Shown here piece by piece: positions 1-6,118 of a stretch of DNA of 12,150 nt. This DNA is from an uncultured Lachnospiraceae bacterium (GTDB lineage: Bacteria > Bacillota > Clostridia > Lachnospirales > Lachnospiraceae). Under the pieces are notes generated by a model, which did no database searches, was not told the origin of the DNA, and saw only the letters and a list, made by a program, of their open reading frames with translations. The number at the start of each line of letters is the position of its first letter. The stretch's first letter is position 1. The position numbers were made by a program, and so were the translations under genes. The DNA is taken from positions 1 to 12,150 of the forward strand of contig CAJTSL010000077.1 in the NCBI GenBank assembly GCA_910578845.1, read 5' to 3'.

Positions 1-76
1 CAGTCGCCAAATGTCTGCAAGCAGCCACTTGGCTCGTTGCCCGCGGGAATAAAGATATGATCAATCTGTGCACCTG

Positions 77-997
77 CTAAGCCTGCCTTTTACGGAAGTA
101 AAAGACTAGCAGGACGACTGCTGTAATAATAAACGGGATCCCACCGATAATGCCTATCGGCGCAGGCCCAAGAAAAGGATTCCCGGCATCTGCCATGAAG
201 AAAATGCCAAGGCCGCTCAGGCTATTGATTGCCCCATGCCCTAAAACCGCTGGGATACAGCTCTGCGCCTTCATGGATACATAGGAGAGGAAAATGCCTG
301 TTACAATGCAGAAGCCACACATTGCTACAATTCCCACAAATGGAAACCCCGGATATCCTACGCCATAATTATGCCCGATCGCGATCACTGGCGCATGCCA
401 TAATCCCCAGATGATACCGTTTATCAGAAGCATCGGGATTGCCGGGAGTTTTTTCGCCATTTTAGGCAATAAATATCCTCGCCATCCCCATTCCTCGCCA
501 AAACAGGTAATAAAATTCAACACCGGGCCAAGGAGAAATCCTGTCAAAGTCTGGACGATCATCAAGGTAAATAATGCCGTTTCTTCCATTTCCACACCAT
601 TTCCGACTGCCGCCAACGCCGTCTTCATATATCCAAACCCAGGGTCAAACCTACTTGGGAAAACCAGGAAATATATGCCAATCCCTAAGACAATTAGAAT
701 CCCGGGGCCAAAATAAGCAAGCAGATACGTCTTCACATTCCCTTTTAAATGAGGATGAAGCCACGCATCCTGAAACCCTTCCTTCGTAATCAGTCTTGTT
801 AAAAGCACTCCCACCGCAGGGAAGAACATAAGCGCCGCTTTCAATAACGTAACCAAGGCTACTATCTTCGGGTTCGTGCTTCCTAAATGAATCACCGGGT
901 AGATCACGCCGAAGCAATAAGCATATGTGATCAAAAAAGTGATCCCTATAAAAATCCCTATTCTTTTGGTTTCTAATTTCTTATCCGTATTTTCCAT
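77..997 (-). CDS. CPBP family intramembrane metalloprotease
   Basis: Polytopic membrane protein of 306 aa in the CPBP (CAAX protease / bacteriocin-processing, Abi) family, whose members are intramembrane glutamic/metal-dependent proteases, some giving self-immunity to bacteriocins. Seen: EEWGWRG (EExxxR, about residues 168-173), WGLWHAP with His about 201, and GHGAIN with His about 254, the expected order of conserved motifs. About eight hydrophobic segments are visible, and the C-terminus ends in a basic FRKRQA. Start choice: a TTG six bases upstream (1003) extends the frame, but AGGAG sits directly against that TTG and six bases before the ATG at 997, so ATG 997 is preferred. It lies 152 bp after the preceding gene and has its own plausible promoter, so it may be a separate unit. 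The substrate cannot be inferred; an immunity or signalling role is only a family-based guess. Confidence 0.9.
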   Translation of the reverse strand: MENTDKKLETKRIGIFIGITFLITYAYCFGVIYPVIHLGSTNPKIVALVTLLKAALMFFPAVGVLLTRLITKEGFQDAWLHPHLKGNVKTYLLAYFGPGILIVLGIGIYFLVFPSRFDPGFGYMKTALAAVGNGVEMEETALFTLMIVQTLTGFLLGPVLNFITCFGEEWGWRGYLLPKMAKKLPAIPMLLINGIIWGLWHAPVIAIGHNYGVGYPGFPFVGIVAMCGFCIVTGIFLSYVSMKAQSCIPAVLGHGAINSLSGLGIFFMADAGNPFLGPAPIGIIGGIPFIITAVVLLVFYFRKRQA

Positions 998-1069
998 AAG
1001 CAACTCCTACTCTCTTCATTCTCCCGTTTGACCATTTCCACGATTCTACGGGGCGATGGCTTTCGCGCC

Positions 1070-1097
1070 TTATAGATTGCTATGTTCCTATCTATAA
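1070..1097. promoter_or_regulatory. Inverted repeat over the CPBP transcription start (possible operator)
   Basis: A perfect 8-bp inverted repeat, TTATAGAT (1070-1077) and ATCTATAA (1090-1097), with a 12-bp centre. It touches the edge of the proposed -10 box and covers the predicted +1. No U-run follows it, so it does not look like an intrinsic terminator for the gene ending at 1150. Position suggests a repressor site or a 5'-end mRNA hairpin. Confidence 0.35.
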
Positions 1098-1126
1098 ATA
1101 TACCATCCGCATCAAAGCAACCGCAA
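1097..1126 (-). promoter_or_regulatory. Putative sigma-A promoter for the CPBP gene
   Basis: On the minus strand, TTGCGG (1126-1121), an 18-bp spacer and TATATT (1102-1097). A TG one base before the -10 box gives an extended -10 (TGGTATATT). The predicted transcript starts near 1090, leaving a leader of about 90 nt before the ATG at 997. The -35 hexamer is the same as that proposed for the DUF1905-like gene. Confidence 0.5.
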
Positions 1127-1149
1127 TATCTAAAATGAAAATACGCTCC

Positions 1150-2484
1150 TCACCACTGTCCGTTATAAATCTGTTCCCACTCTACAGCCGTCAGCCTAGG
1201 CGTATACCAGGTTTCCTCATAATAATCTGTAGAAGGAATGATATGGTTTGACACGTATTCTGTCCTGCCGTTTGCTAACGGGCGGATGACTACTTCATGC
1301 ACATAGACTGATGAAAGGCTCTCATACGGAAATACCACGTGTACCGTAAGCGTTATCGTCTTGTCGCTATTTTCCCGGTATGCTGTCACTTCCGGATACG
1401 GTACATTAGAATATCCTGCCTCATAGAGGCCTCTTGGCTTATATACATACGTCCCTTTCCCTGTATCATAATCTGTTTTTGCCTGTAGCGTCTGGCTATC
1501 AACCCGGAAATAAGAGAAGATGACACTTTCAAATTCTTCGGGCAAGATATCATACACCGTACCGATATTGGGGTTTTCATCCGCGCTATAGGGCGAATCC
1601 TTTCCCATTACGAGAGGATAAAAGCAATCGAAAAGATCATAAAAATCAAGCTCCCCATAGTCCGTCTCATCCCAATTTGTCACGAACATATTGTTCTGGT
1701 GATAGCCGACGGGCATGATATACTTCCTGTTCAGTTCCCTGCATGTCTCATCTAGCGGCTGCACGCGAAATGCCGTATGCTCCGCTTCTTCGCTCAACAT
1801 TAATACATATAATTCCTGCGAGACCCAGGTGCCGGAGAACATGATATAGCCATCTTCCGTATACTGCCAGTTGTCCGCCGTATAAGAACCTTCCGCCATC
1901 TTCTCTACCTTTGCGCCCTCCCATGCATAGTAACTCTTAGAAACGTCTACTTTCCCGTTTTCTGTATGCAAATCATAGCAGGCAAATCCGCCTGTATCGC
2001 TCACTTCTATGACAGTCATGTCATCTTCTTTTTCCCCATCTACTGACCTGTTAAAGTCTATAAGCCGCTTAGCCTGCGCCATGTCCACCTGATTCCCGCC
2101 ATCAATCGCCGTATAGCCATATTCGCCAAGCCGCTTGACGATATCCTTGATGACCGCTAAATCAAGCGGTTGCCCCAGGTGCGGCTGCTCCCATGTTCTC
2201 TGGCGCGCTGCTATTGCTTCCCGGACAATCTCCTCATAAGTTTCTACCAATCTTTTTTCCTTTTCCCAATCGCTCCGTACATGCCTATCGCTCCCGGATC
2301 CTGTCAATGATCGAAAAGGCGCATTATGCATTCCCGGGGTCAGCGTTTTCACCATCCCGATCCATGACGCCATCACCGTTAGTGATATTGCTAGTAATGG
2401 TATCGCTATTAACGGTATCGCCACTATTGGCATCGCCGCCACGAAACCAGTCTTCCAAGACTTGTTTTTCTTTATCCACCACAT
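1150..2484 (-). CDS. Exported or membrane-anchored protein of unknown function, overlapping the PBP gene
   Basis: Predicted 444-aa protein whose family I cannot name with certainty (a Lachnospiraceae DUF often found next to a PBP, possibly DUF6070). N-terminus: basic region WIKKNKSWK (residues 3-11), hydrophobic run about 13-38 built from A-I-P-L-type pentads, then a long soluble domain rich in Tyr, Asp and Glu, probably outside the membrane. No catalytic motif is recognised; cysteines are few and there is no lipobox. Start: ATG 2484 has AGAGGAGG eight bases upstream. Later in-frame ATGs (2433, 2373, 2355, 2331) lack a good ribosome binding site and would remove the signal/anchor. The gene therefore overlaps the PBP by 161 nt in another frame. 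Its operon position suggests a job tied to the PBP or peptidoglycan outside the cell, but this is inference. Confidence 0.82.
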   Translation of the reverse strand: MWWIKKNKSWKTGFVAAMPIVAIPLIAIPLLAISLTVMASWIGMVKTLTPGMHNAPFRSLTGSGSDRHVRSDWEKEKRLVETYEEIVREAIAARQRTWEQPHLGQPLDLAVIKDIVKRLGEYGYTAIDGGNQVDMAQAKRLIDFNRSVDGEKEDDMTVIEVSDTGGFACYDLHTENGKVDVSKSYYAWEGAKVEKMAEGSYTADNWQYTEDGYIMFSGTWVSQELYVLMLSEEAEHTAFRVQPLDETCRELNRKYIMPVGYHQNNMFVTNWDETDYGELDFYDLFDCFYPLVMGKDSPYSADENPNIGTVYDILPEEFESVIFSYFRVDSQTLQAKTDYDTGKGTYVYKPRGLYEAGYSNVPYPEVTAYRENSDKTITLTVHVVFPYESLSSVYVHEVVIRPLANGRTEYVSNHIIPSTDYYEETWYTPRLTAVEWEQIYNGQW

Positions 2485-4573
2485 AGCCGCTGCCTCCTCT
2501 GCCCTTTACGTCCTCTACCATGCTCACGATCAACACTGGCTTGTCCTGTCCCCTTTGTGCCGTAAACACAGCAAACCAGCCAAGCTCCGTGCCGGAAATA
2601 TCTTCTTTGGAATCTTTGATTTCCGCCGTTCCCGTCTTACCTGCCAGCACCATGTCTGCCCGGTGCGCTCCGTATCCGGTTCCGTTTGTATCATTCACTA
2701 CCTTTACCAATGCGCCCAGAACCATGTCAGCCGTTTCCTCCGAAAACGCTGCGGGAAGCCAATATTCCGCCACAGCTTCCTCCTGATATGTCAAATACGG
2801 CTTTATGATGTTCCCATCGTTGCAAAAAGCGGTATAAATGCATGCCAAGTGCAACGGGTTCATTAACACCTCGCCCTGTCCGTAGCCGCTATCGGCAAGC
2901 TGTATCTCCGATCCGATATGCTCTGCATTGGCATACTGTGATTCTTGCATCACAACCTCGAACGGCACCCGAACGCCAAACCCAAGCTGCGCAAGAGAAC
3001 CTTCCAGTTGGGCAGCGCCAATCTTTAACGCCGCCTTGGCAAAATAAATATTGTCGGAATAAACCAGCGCATTCTCCATAGTGACAGGCTCATATGTATG
3101 CAGTGTCGTTACATAATAGCCGCCCCAAGAAGTATCTTTCTGCCAGCTTAATCCTGCATTGCCAAAGTCCTCCGTATAGCCGACTGCCCCTGATTCTAAT
3201 CCAATCGCCGCAATTACAGGCTTCAGAGAAGAGCCAGGACACCAAACCTGCCGGAAGCGGTTATAAAGAGGCCTTTCTTCGTCCTCATTCATCGCATTCC
3301 ACTTCTCGCTTGATAATCCCATGATGAAATCATTGCTATCATAGGCAGGCGTGCTGACCAATGCCAATACCTCTCCCGTATAAGGGTTCATGGAAACAGA
3401 GCAGCTCTTATCTTCTTTAAATGCCTCATAGAGGGAAAGCTGCAACCCGGCATCAATTGTCAGCCGGATATCCTTCCCGTCCTCTACCGGCAGGCTGGCA
3501 AGCTCTTCTTTTTCATTGCCGTCCGCATCGACAATGTAAATCCGGCATCCATTCCTGCCTTTTAACTCCTTCTCAAAGAGGCTTTCCATGCCGCTCCTGC
3601 CGATCACGCTGTTGGCAGTATAACCTTCTCCCTCATGTTTCTCTAAGTCCTCCGCCGTCACGTTCTGGACATACCCGGTCAAATGCGAAGCCGCTTCCCC
3701 TAGCGGATATTCCCGGACTTCCACATCGGAAAGCATCACTCCCGGTATCTTTAACAACTGCTCCTGGCATTCCTTCTCACGCAGGATCTCTTCATCCGTT
3801 TCCATCCCCATCAGATCCGTCTCTTCTATCTTCGGCCTAGTCTGGATTGGCACAAAATAATCGTCCTTCACCCACTTTGCCGACAGCTTCTTCTCAATGG
3901 TTTCCGGATCCATTTCTAATAAGGAAGCTATTTCTTCAATTGCCACATCCTTATCTTCCAATTTCCCCGGAACAATCCCAACCGAGGAGGCAATGCCTGC
4001 TCCCGCTAACATATACCCATTTCTGTCAAAGATCTCTCCCCGCTTCGCCTGCGTAACGGAAACCTTCACTCTATCTGTCTTGTGCAGTTCCGGGAAAATC
4101 AGGGTATCATCCCATGCCAGTTTGTATCCTTCCTCTTCCTCTAAGAAATAGGCATTCCCCTGGAACTCAATCTTGCCCGCAGTCGTGTCAAAAGCAGTCT
4201 CATACATTACTCCCTTATGCTCCTTGTCATAAGAGAGAACCGTTACCGTGAGATTGCTTATGCCAATGCCTTCATAAATGGCCGCATTCCGTTCTACGAA
4301 ATCTTCCCGGCTGATATGACCTGATGCCTCCACAGATAGCATCGCATACATCTCATCATATTCCTGTAGCGGGATATGGTTCATATAGGCTACCAGAAGC
4401 TCCTCCGGAGAAACCCGGATGCTTCGCTTATAAAGGTAGCGGGTGCCAGCCACAGCTCCCACAAGGATGGCGGCTCCTATCAATATACCGACGATTTTCG
4501 AAAATATGCCCCGGCTTCTCTTGCTTCTACGCCCATACCTGCGCCTGTGATTACGGTTATGATTGCCTTTCAT
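2324..4573 (-). CDS. Class B penicillin-binding protein, MecA_N-type (transpeptidase)
   Basis: A 749-aa bitopic DD-transpeptidase that would cross-link peptidoglycan outside the membrane. Domains in order: very basic cytoplasmic tail (1-26), one transmembrane helix (about 27-43), an NTF2-like MecA_N domain (about 53-165), PBP dimerisation domain starting near RGEIFDRNG (178-186), and the transpeptidase domain (about 370-710). The catalytic triad is complete: SSLK (Ser448, Lys451), SDN (506-508) and KTGT (646-649). Architecture matches the PBP2a/PBP3-like subclass, some of which have low beta-lactam affinity; resistance cannot be read from sequence alone. Start ATG 4573 has AGGAGG five bases upstream. 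After VLEDWF (705-710) comes a low-complexity Gly/Asp/Asn/Ser/Thr tail of about 39 residues encoded by DNA shared with the next gene. A strong upstream promoter and a BlaI-like dyad suggest regulated expression. Confidence 0.95.
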   Translation of the reverse strand: MKGNHNRNHRRRYGRRSKRSRGIFSKIVGILIGAAILVGAVAGTRYLYKRSIRVSPEELLVAYMNHIPLQEYDEMYAMLSVEASGHISREDFVERNAAIYEGIGISNLTVTVLSYDKEHKGVMYETAFDTTAGKIEFQGNAYFLEEEEGYKLAWDDTLIFPELHKTDRVKVSVTQAKRGEIFDRNGYMLAGAGIASSVGIVPGKLEDKDVAIEEIASLLEMDPETIEKKLSAKWVKDDYFVPIQTRPKIEETDLMGMETDEEILREKECQEQLLKIPGVMLSDVEVREYPLGEAASHLTGYVQNVTAEDLEKHEGEGYTANSVIGRSGMESLFEKELKGRNGCRIYIVDADGNEKEELASLPVEDGKDIRLTIDAGLQLSLYEAFKEDKSCSVSMNPYTGEVLALVSTPAYDSNDFIMGLSSEKWNAMNEDEERPLYNRFRQVWCPGSSLKPVIAAIGLESGAVGYTEDFGNAGLSWQKDTSWGGYYVTTLHTYEPVTMENALVYSDNIYFAKAALKIGAAQLEGSLAQLGFGVRVPFEVVMQESQYANAEHIGSEIQLADSGYGQGEVLMNPLHLACIYTAFCNDGNIIKPYLTYQEEAVAEYWLPAAFSEETADMVLGALVKVVNDTNGTGYGAHRADMVLAGKTGTAEIKDSKEDISGTELGWFAVFTAQRGQDKPVLIVSMVEDVKGRGGSGYVVDKEKQVLEDWFRGGDANSGDTVNSDTITSNITNGDGVMDRDGENADPGNA
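2363..2437. repeat. Degenerate 15-bp tandem repeat, coding in two frames
   Basis: Five consecutive 15-bp units on the minus strand: 2437-2423 (GGCGATGCCAATAGT), 2422-2408 (GGCGATACCGTTAAT), 2407-2393 (AGCGATACCATTACT), 2392-2378 (AGCAATATCACTAAC) and 2377-2363 (more diverged). Neighbouring units among the first four agree at about 10-12 of 15 positions. Because 15 is a multiple of three, both overlapping genes read it as pentapeptide repeats: GDANS/GDTVN/SDTIT/SNITN in the PBP tail, and AMPIV/AIPLI/AIPLL/AISLT in the hydrophobic segment of the downstream protein. Confidence 0.8.
2493..2500 (-). promoter_or_regulatory. Ribosome binding site embedded in the PBP gene
   Basis: Minus-strand AGAGGAGG, eight bases before the ATG at 2484. 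In the PBP frame the same bases encode part of the GRGGSGY stretch (about residues 691-697). A near-perfect Shine-Dalgarno at good spacing is the main reason for choosing the overlapping start of the downstream gene. Confidence 0.7.
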
Positions 4574-4615
4574 TGTTACCTCCTGTCATCGCTGTCTCCT
4601 GCTATTACGATCTTC

Positions 4616-4636
4616 TGGCATTATGGTCTTATGCCA
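4616..4636 (-). promoter_or_regulatory. Hairpin in the PBP leader
   Basis: A perfect 6-bp stem, TGGCAT (4616-4621) and ATGCCA (4631-4636), closing a 9-nt loop, about 43 nt before the PBP start. No U-tract follows on the minus strand, so it is not a standard terminator. It could affect mRNA stability or translation, or have no role. Confidence 0.3.
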
Positions 4637-4647
4637 TTGATTTCTTC

Positions 4648-4779
4648 TTACAATTTTCTAATATTTCCCGGTATTCTCTTATGTCTTTGCAAATCTATCT
4701 CCATATAGGAGAGTTTGCAACATAGATTGGAGCCAGATGTCAAAATGCGCTTCTCATGGACTGAATAAACATATTGCAC
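4648..4779 (-). CDS. Possible 43-aa leader ORF upstream of the PBP
   Basis: GTG at 4779 with AAGGAAG five bases upstream opens a frame of 43 codons ending at TAA 4648. It begins about 30 nt after the predicted transcription start and ends 74 nt before the PBP. The peptide is basic, includes a Cys-Cys pair (residues 20-21) and ends in IRKL; it shows no domain I recognise. For it: position inside the leader and a decent ribosome binding site. Against it: short length, GTG start and no homology evidence. It could be a regulatory leader peptide, a small protein or chance. Confidence 0.28.
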   Translation of the reverse strand: MQYVYSVHEKRILTSGSNLCCKLSYMEIDLQRHKRIPGNIRKL

Positions 4780-4815
4780 GAGAACTTCCTTTGACGTCCA
4801 TTGCTTCCCTTTTAA

Positions 4816-4844
4816 ATATTACGCTTGTAAGATTTATGTGTCAA
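4816..4844 (-). promoter_or_regulatory. Strong sigma-A-like promoter for the PBP operon
   Basis: Minus strand TTGACA (4844-4839, perfect -35), a 17-bp spacer, then TAATAT (4821-4816). Predicted start near 4809. It is the best promoter match I found in the window and the obvious driver of the PBP and the exported protein after it. Just upstream, TGTCA (4859-4855 region) pairs with the TGACA of the -35 box as an inverted repeat with an 11-bp centre. Confidence 0.65.
4819..4830. promoter_or_regulatory. BlaI/MecI-like dyad inside the PBP promoter
   Basis: Minus strand TTACAAGCGTAA: perfect 4-bp arms TTAC/GTAA around AAGC. The core TACAAGCGTA differs at one base from the TACANNTGTA consensus known for BlaI/MecI repressors. 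It lies in the promoter spacer and overlaps the -10, where a repressor would block RNA polymerase. No blaI/blaR gene is in this window, so the assignment rests on the motif and on the MecA-like target gene. Confidence 0.3.
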
Positions 4845-4989
4845 GAGATTTTTCTGACAACGCTAGATTCTCCGCATTTTTCTAATAGGCATATCATGAT
4901 TCAATATCCTGAACTGAAGGCATGACGCCTAAAATACCCTCCCCTTTTAGAACAGTTTATCAACCCGTACCGGAAAATACTGTACCGCT

Positions 4990-5274
4990 TTATTCTACAG
5001 CCTCAACAATCATATGCACACTATCGCCGGCTCCTTTGCCAAGCTGTGTGCGGATGGCTTTTAACATGCCAATGATATAACAGATATTACCGTCTTCATC
5101 TTTCACGCCCATATTGACAATACTGCCATCATAAGGCACACCGTCAAAAGTAGCATGGACTTTCACACGGCCTTTCCCGAATTCTTCCCGGATATTCCAT
5201 GGGAAAGCCACATAAGCGCCGCCTTTTTGTGGCACTTCCTGGATGATGGTGTCATATTCATACTGTTTGCTCAT
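4990..5274 (-). CDS. DUF1905-like small protein
   Basis: 94-aa protein resembling the DUF1905 family, small beta-barrel proteins of unknown function. Seen: the early VPQKGGAYVAFPW stretch (14-26), FGKGRVKVHATFDGVPY (32-48) and the C-terminal LGKGAGDSVHMIVE (78-91), matching the family pattern of a Gly-rich start, an 'FGK-rVkV-a-iDG-py' centre and a 'GK-aGD-V-v--e' end. No signal peptide or membrane segment, so probably cytosolic. Start ATG 5274 has AAAGGAG seven bases upstream and an extended -10 promoter just before it, so it appears monocistronic, although read-through from the ferritin-like gene 268 bp upstream is possible. In other proteins DUF1905 is fused to bacteriocin-protection (YdeI/OmpD-associated) domains; that part is absent here. 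Confidence 0.85.
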   Translation of the reverse strand: MSKQYEYDTIIQEVPQKGGAYVAFPWNIREEFGKGRVKVHATFDGVPYDGSIVNMGVKDEDGNICYIIGMLKAIRTQLGKGAGDSVHMIVEAVE

Positions 5275-5298
5275 AAAGGGACTCCTTTTTTTGCCCCT

Positions 5299-5327
5299 AT
5301 TGTAACATGGGTGCCAAGAACCCGCAA
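5299..5327 (-). promoter_or_regulatory. Promoter of the DUF1905-like gene
   Basis: Minus strand TTGCGG (5327-5322), 17-bp spacer, TACAAT (5304-5299), with TG one base upstream (TGTTACAAT) as an extended -10. Predicted start near 5292, giving a leader of about 18 nt that contains the AAAGGAG ribosome binding site (5287-5281). Confidence 0.6.
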
Positions 5328-5340
5328 GCCACGCTTACCT

Positions 5341-5461
5341 ATAAAAATATTTCCCTTACTGACACGCTCTCGCTCTATTAAAAACGCAATAACCGCTATG
5401 TTCCATAAAGCTTCATGAAGCGCTGGCGTTTTTACTAGGTCAGTTCAGGAAATATTTTTAT
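5341..5461. repeat. Nested ~121-bp imperfect inverted repeat
   Basis: Three stacked arm pairs: 5341-5354 with 5448-5461 (14/14, ATAAAAATATTTCC), 5358-5363 with 5439-5444 (6/6), and 5375-5387 with 5426-5438 (12/13, includes AAAAACGC/GCGTTTTT). An 11-nt bulge (5364-5374) and a 38-nt tip containing GCTTCATGAAGC (5410-5421) complete the fold. It fills much of the gap between the ferritin-like stop and the DUF1905-like promoter. It may be a miniature inverted-repeat element, a structured RNA, or the 3' end structure of the ABC operon; the A/T tracts inside the inner stem would suit a bidirectional terminator. No clear target-site duplication was seen. Confidence 0.6.
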
Positions 5462-5542
5462 CCGTAGCAGGTATTTCTCATTTCATGGACGTAACGCTTT
5501 CAAGCATGATTTCCGTATGGACACCAAGCCAGAAAAGGCATC

Positions 5543-6118
5543 TTACGAGCAACCGACTTCCTTCATCAACATTTTCAACATCATGATATGATATTCTTCA
5601 TCCTGGATAATCCGTCTTAATACTGCATTCACATTTTCGTCTTTGATCCACGAGATATGCATCTCATATTGGCTAATCGTTGATTTCTCCGCTTCCATAT
5701 CGGCAGCAAGCATCTTGCCACACTCCGAGGGGATATTCAGGCACGATGGCGACCACATGACTGGCCTGCCATTTCTCCCGCTCGCCGAAAAGCCAATATT
5801 GCCGCCGAGCAAGACAATGAGTTCCCCTAGCTTTTGTAAATGCATCATTTCACAGATTGCCATGCCTAAAAGCGTTTTTGCCATAGGGCATTGATCCCCT
5901 GCCAAACGGTTTTCATTATTAATGTACTGTGCGATAGCCGTCAACTCTGATACGGCTCCGCAATAGTCCACACTAAGTAAATCTGCATAGGAAAGATTCC
6001 TCTCGCTTACTTGGATCGGCGGATATGGCAGCTCTACCATGACAGGTTTGATATCCGTAAAGCAACAGCCGCTTTCTATTATTTTCCTTTCCATCCAAAC
6101 ATTTCTCCATGATATCAT
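5543..6118 (-). CDS. Ferritin-like dimetal-site protein
   Basis: 191-aa four-helix ferritin-like protein related to bacterioferritin, rubrerythrin and Mn-catalase. Candidate ligands are in the right order: Glu58 (SELTAIAQY), ExxH at 90-93 (EMMH), Glu144 (AEKSTISQY) and ExxH at 174-177 (EEYH). Glu144 and His177 are 33 apart, as in Mn catalases. An MWSP motif (121-124) lies between helices 2 and 3. There is no rubredoxin Cys4 domain, so it is not a classical rubrerythrin. Cytosolic; likely handles peroxide or stores/oxidises metal, but metal and reaction are unknown. ATG 6118 overlaps the permease stop by four bases (ATGA). An alternative ATG at 6094 with GGAG ten bases upstream would give 183 aa. 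Coupling to an ABC exporter is unusual. Confidence 0.82.
   Translation of the reverse strand: MISWRNVWMERKIIESGCCFTDIKPVMVELPYPPIQVSERNLSYADLLSVDYCGAVSELTAIAQYINNENRLAGDQCPMAKTLLGMAICEMMHLQKLGELIVLLGGNIGFSASGRNGRPVMWSPSCLNIPSECGKMLAADMEAEKSTISQYEMHISWIKDENVNAVLRRIIQDEEYHIMMLKMLMKEVGCS

Larger units (their letters stand above)
4574..4989 (-). other. Gene-poor PBP upstream region with long mRNA leader
   Basis: 416 bp between the DUF1905-like stop and the PBP start. The half nearest 4989 holds no gene that I can support. A promoter lies at 4844-4816 and would give a PBP leader of about 235 nt. That leader contains a possible 43-aa ORF, a 15-aa ORF (4801-4754) starting almost at the predicted +1, a dyad with arms TCTCC/GGAGA around 4698-4712, and a hairpin at 4616-4636. 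The heptamer TTGCAAA occurs twice, 27 bp apart (4720-4714 and 4693-4687). No known riboswitch or T-box signature is recognised. Confidence 0.6.

Noticed and set aside
1..94. A minus-strand frame open to the window edge, reading IDHIFIPAGNEPSGCLQTF
   Set aside because: It looks protein-like but has no ATG, GTG or TTG in frame, opens after a TAA inside the CPBP gene, and is cut by the window edge. It could be a gene remnant; not supportable from about 30 codons.
998..1003. TTG at 1003 as the CPBP start
   Set aside because: The AGGAG touches this TTG, leaving no spacing; ATG 997 is six bases away and fits.
1150..2331. A shorter version of the exported protein starting at 2355 or 2331, near the PBP stop
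   Set aside because: Neither ATG has a proper ribosome binding site, and both would remove the only hydrophobic export segment.
2193..4725. Several plus-strand ORFs of 70-140 codons opposite the PBP gene
   Set aside because: They are antisense shadows, rich in Ser, Pro, His and Cys with no domain, opposite a gene with complete catalytic motifs.
4737..4925. A 62-codon plus-strand ORF in the PBP upstream region
   Set aside because: It runs antisense across the strong minus-strand promoter, has no clear ribosome binding site, and its composition is not protein-like.
4929..4950. CTAAAA/TTTTAG dyad after the DUF1905-like gene as a terminator
   Set aside because: Only a 6-bp AT-rich stem with no U-run after it; too weak to call.
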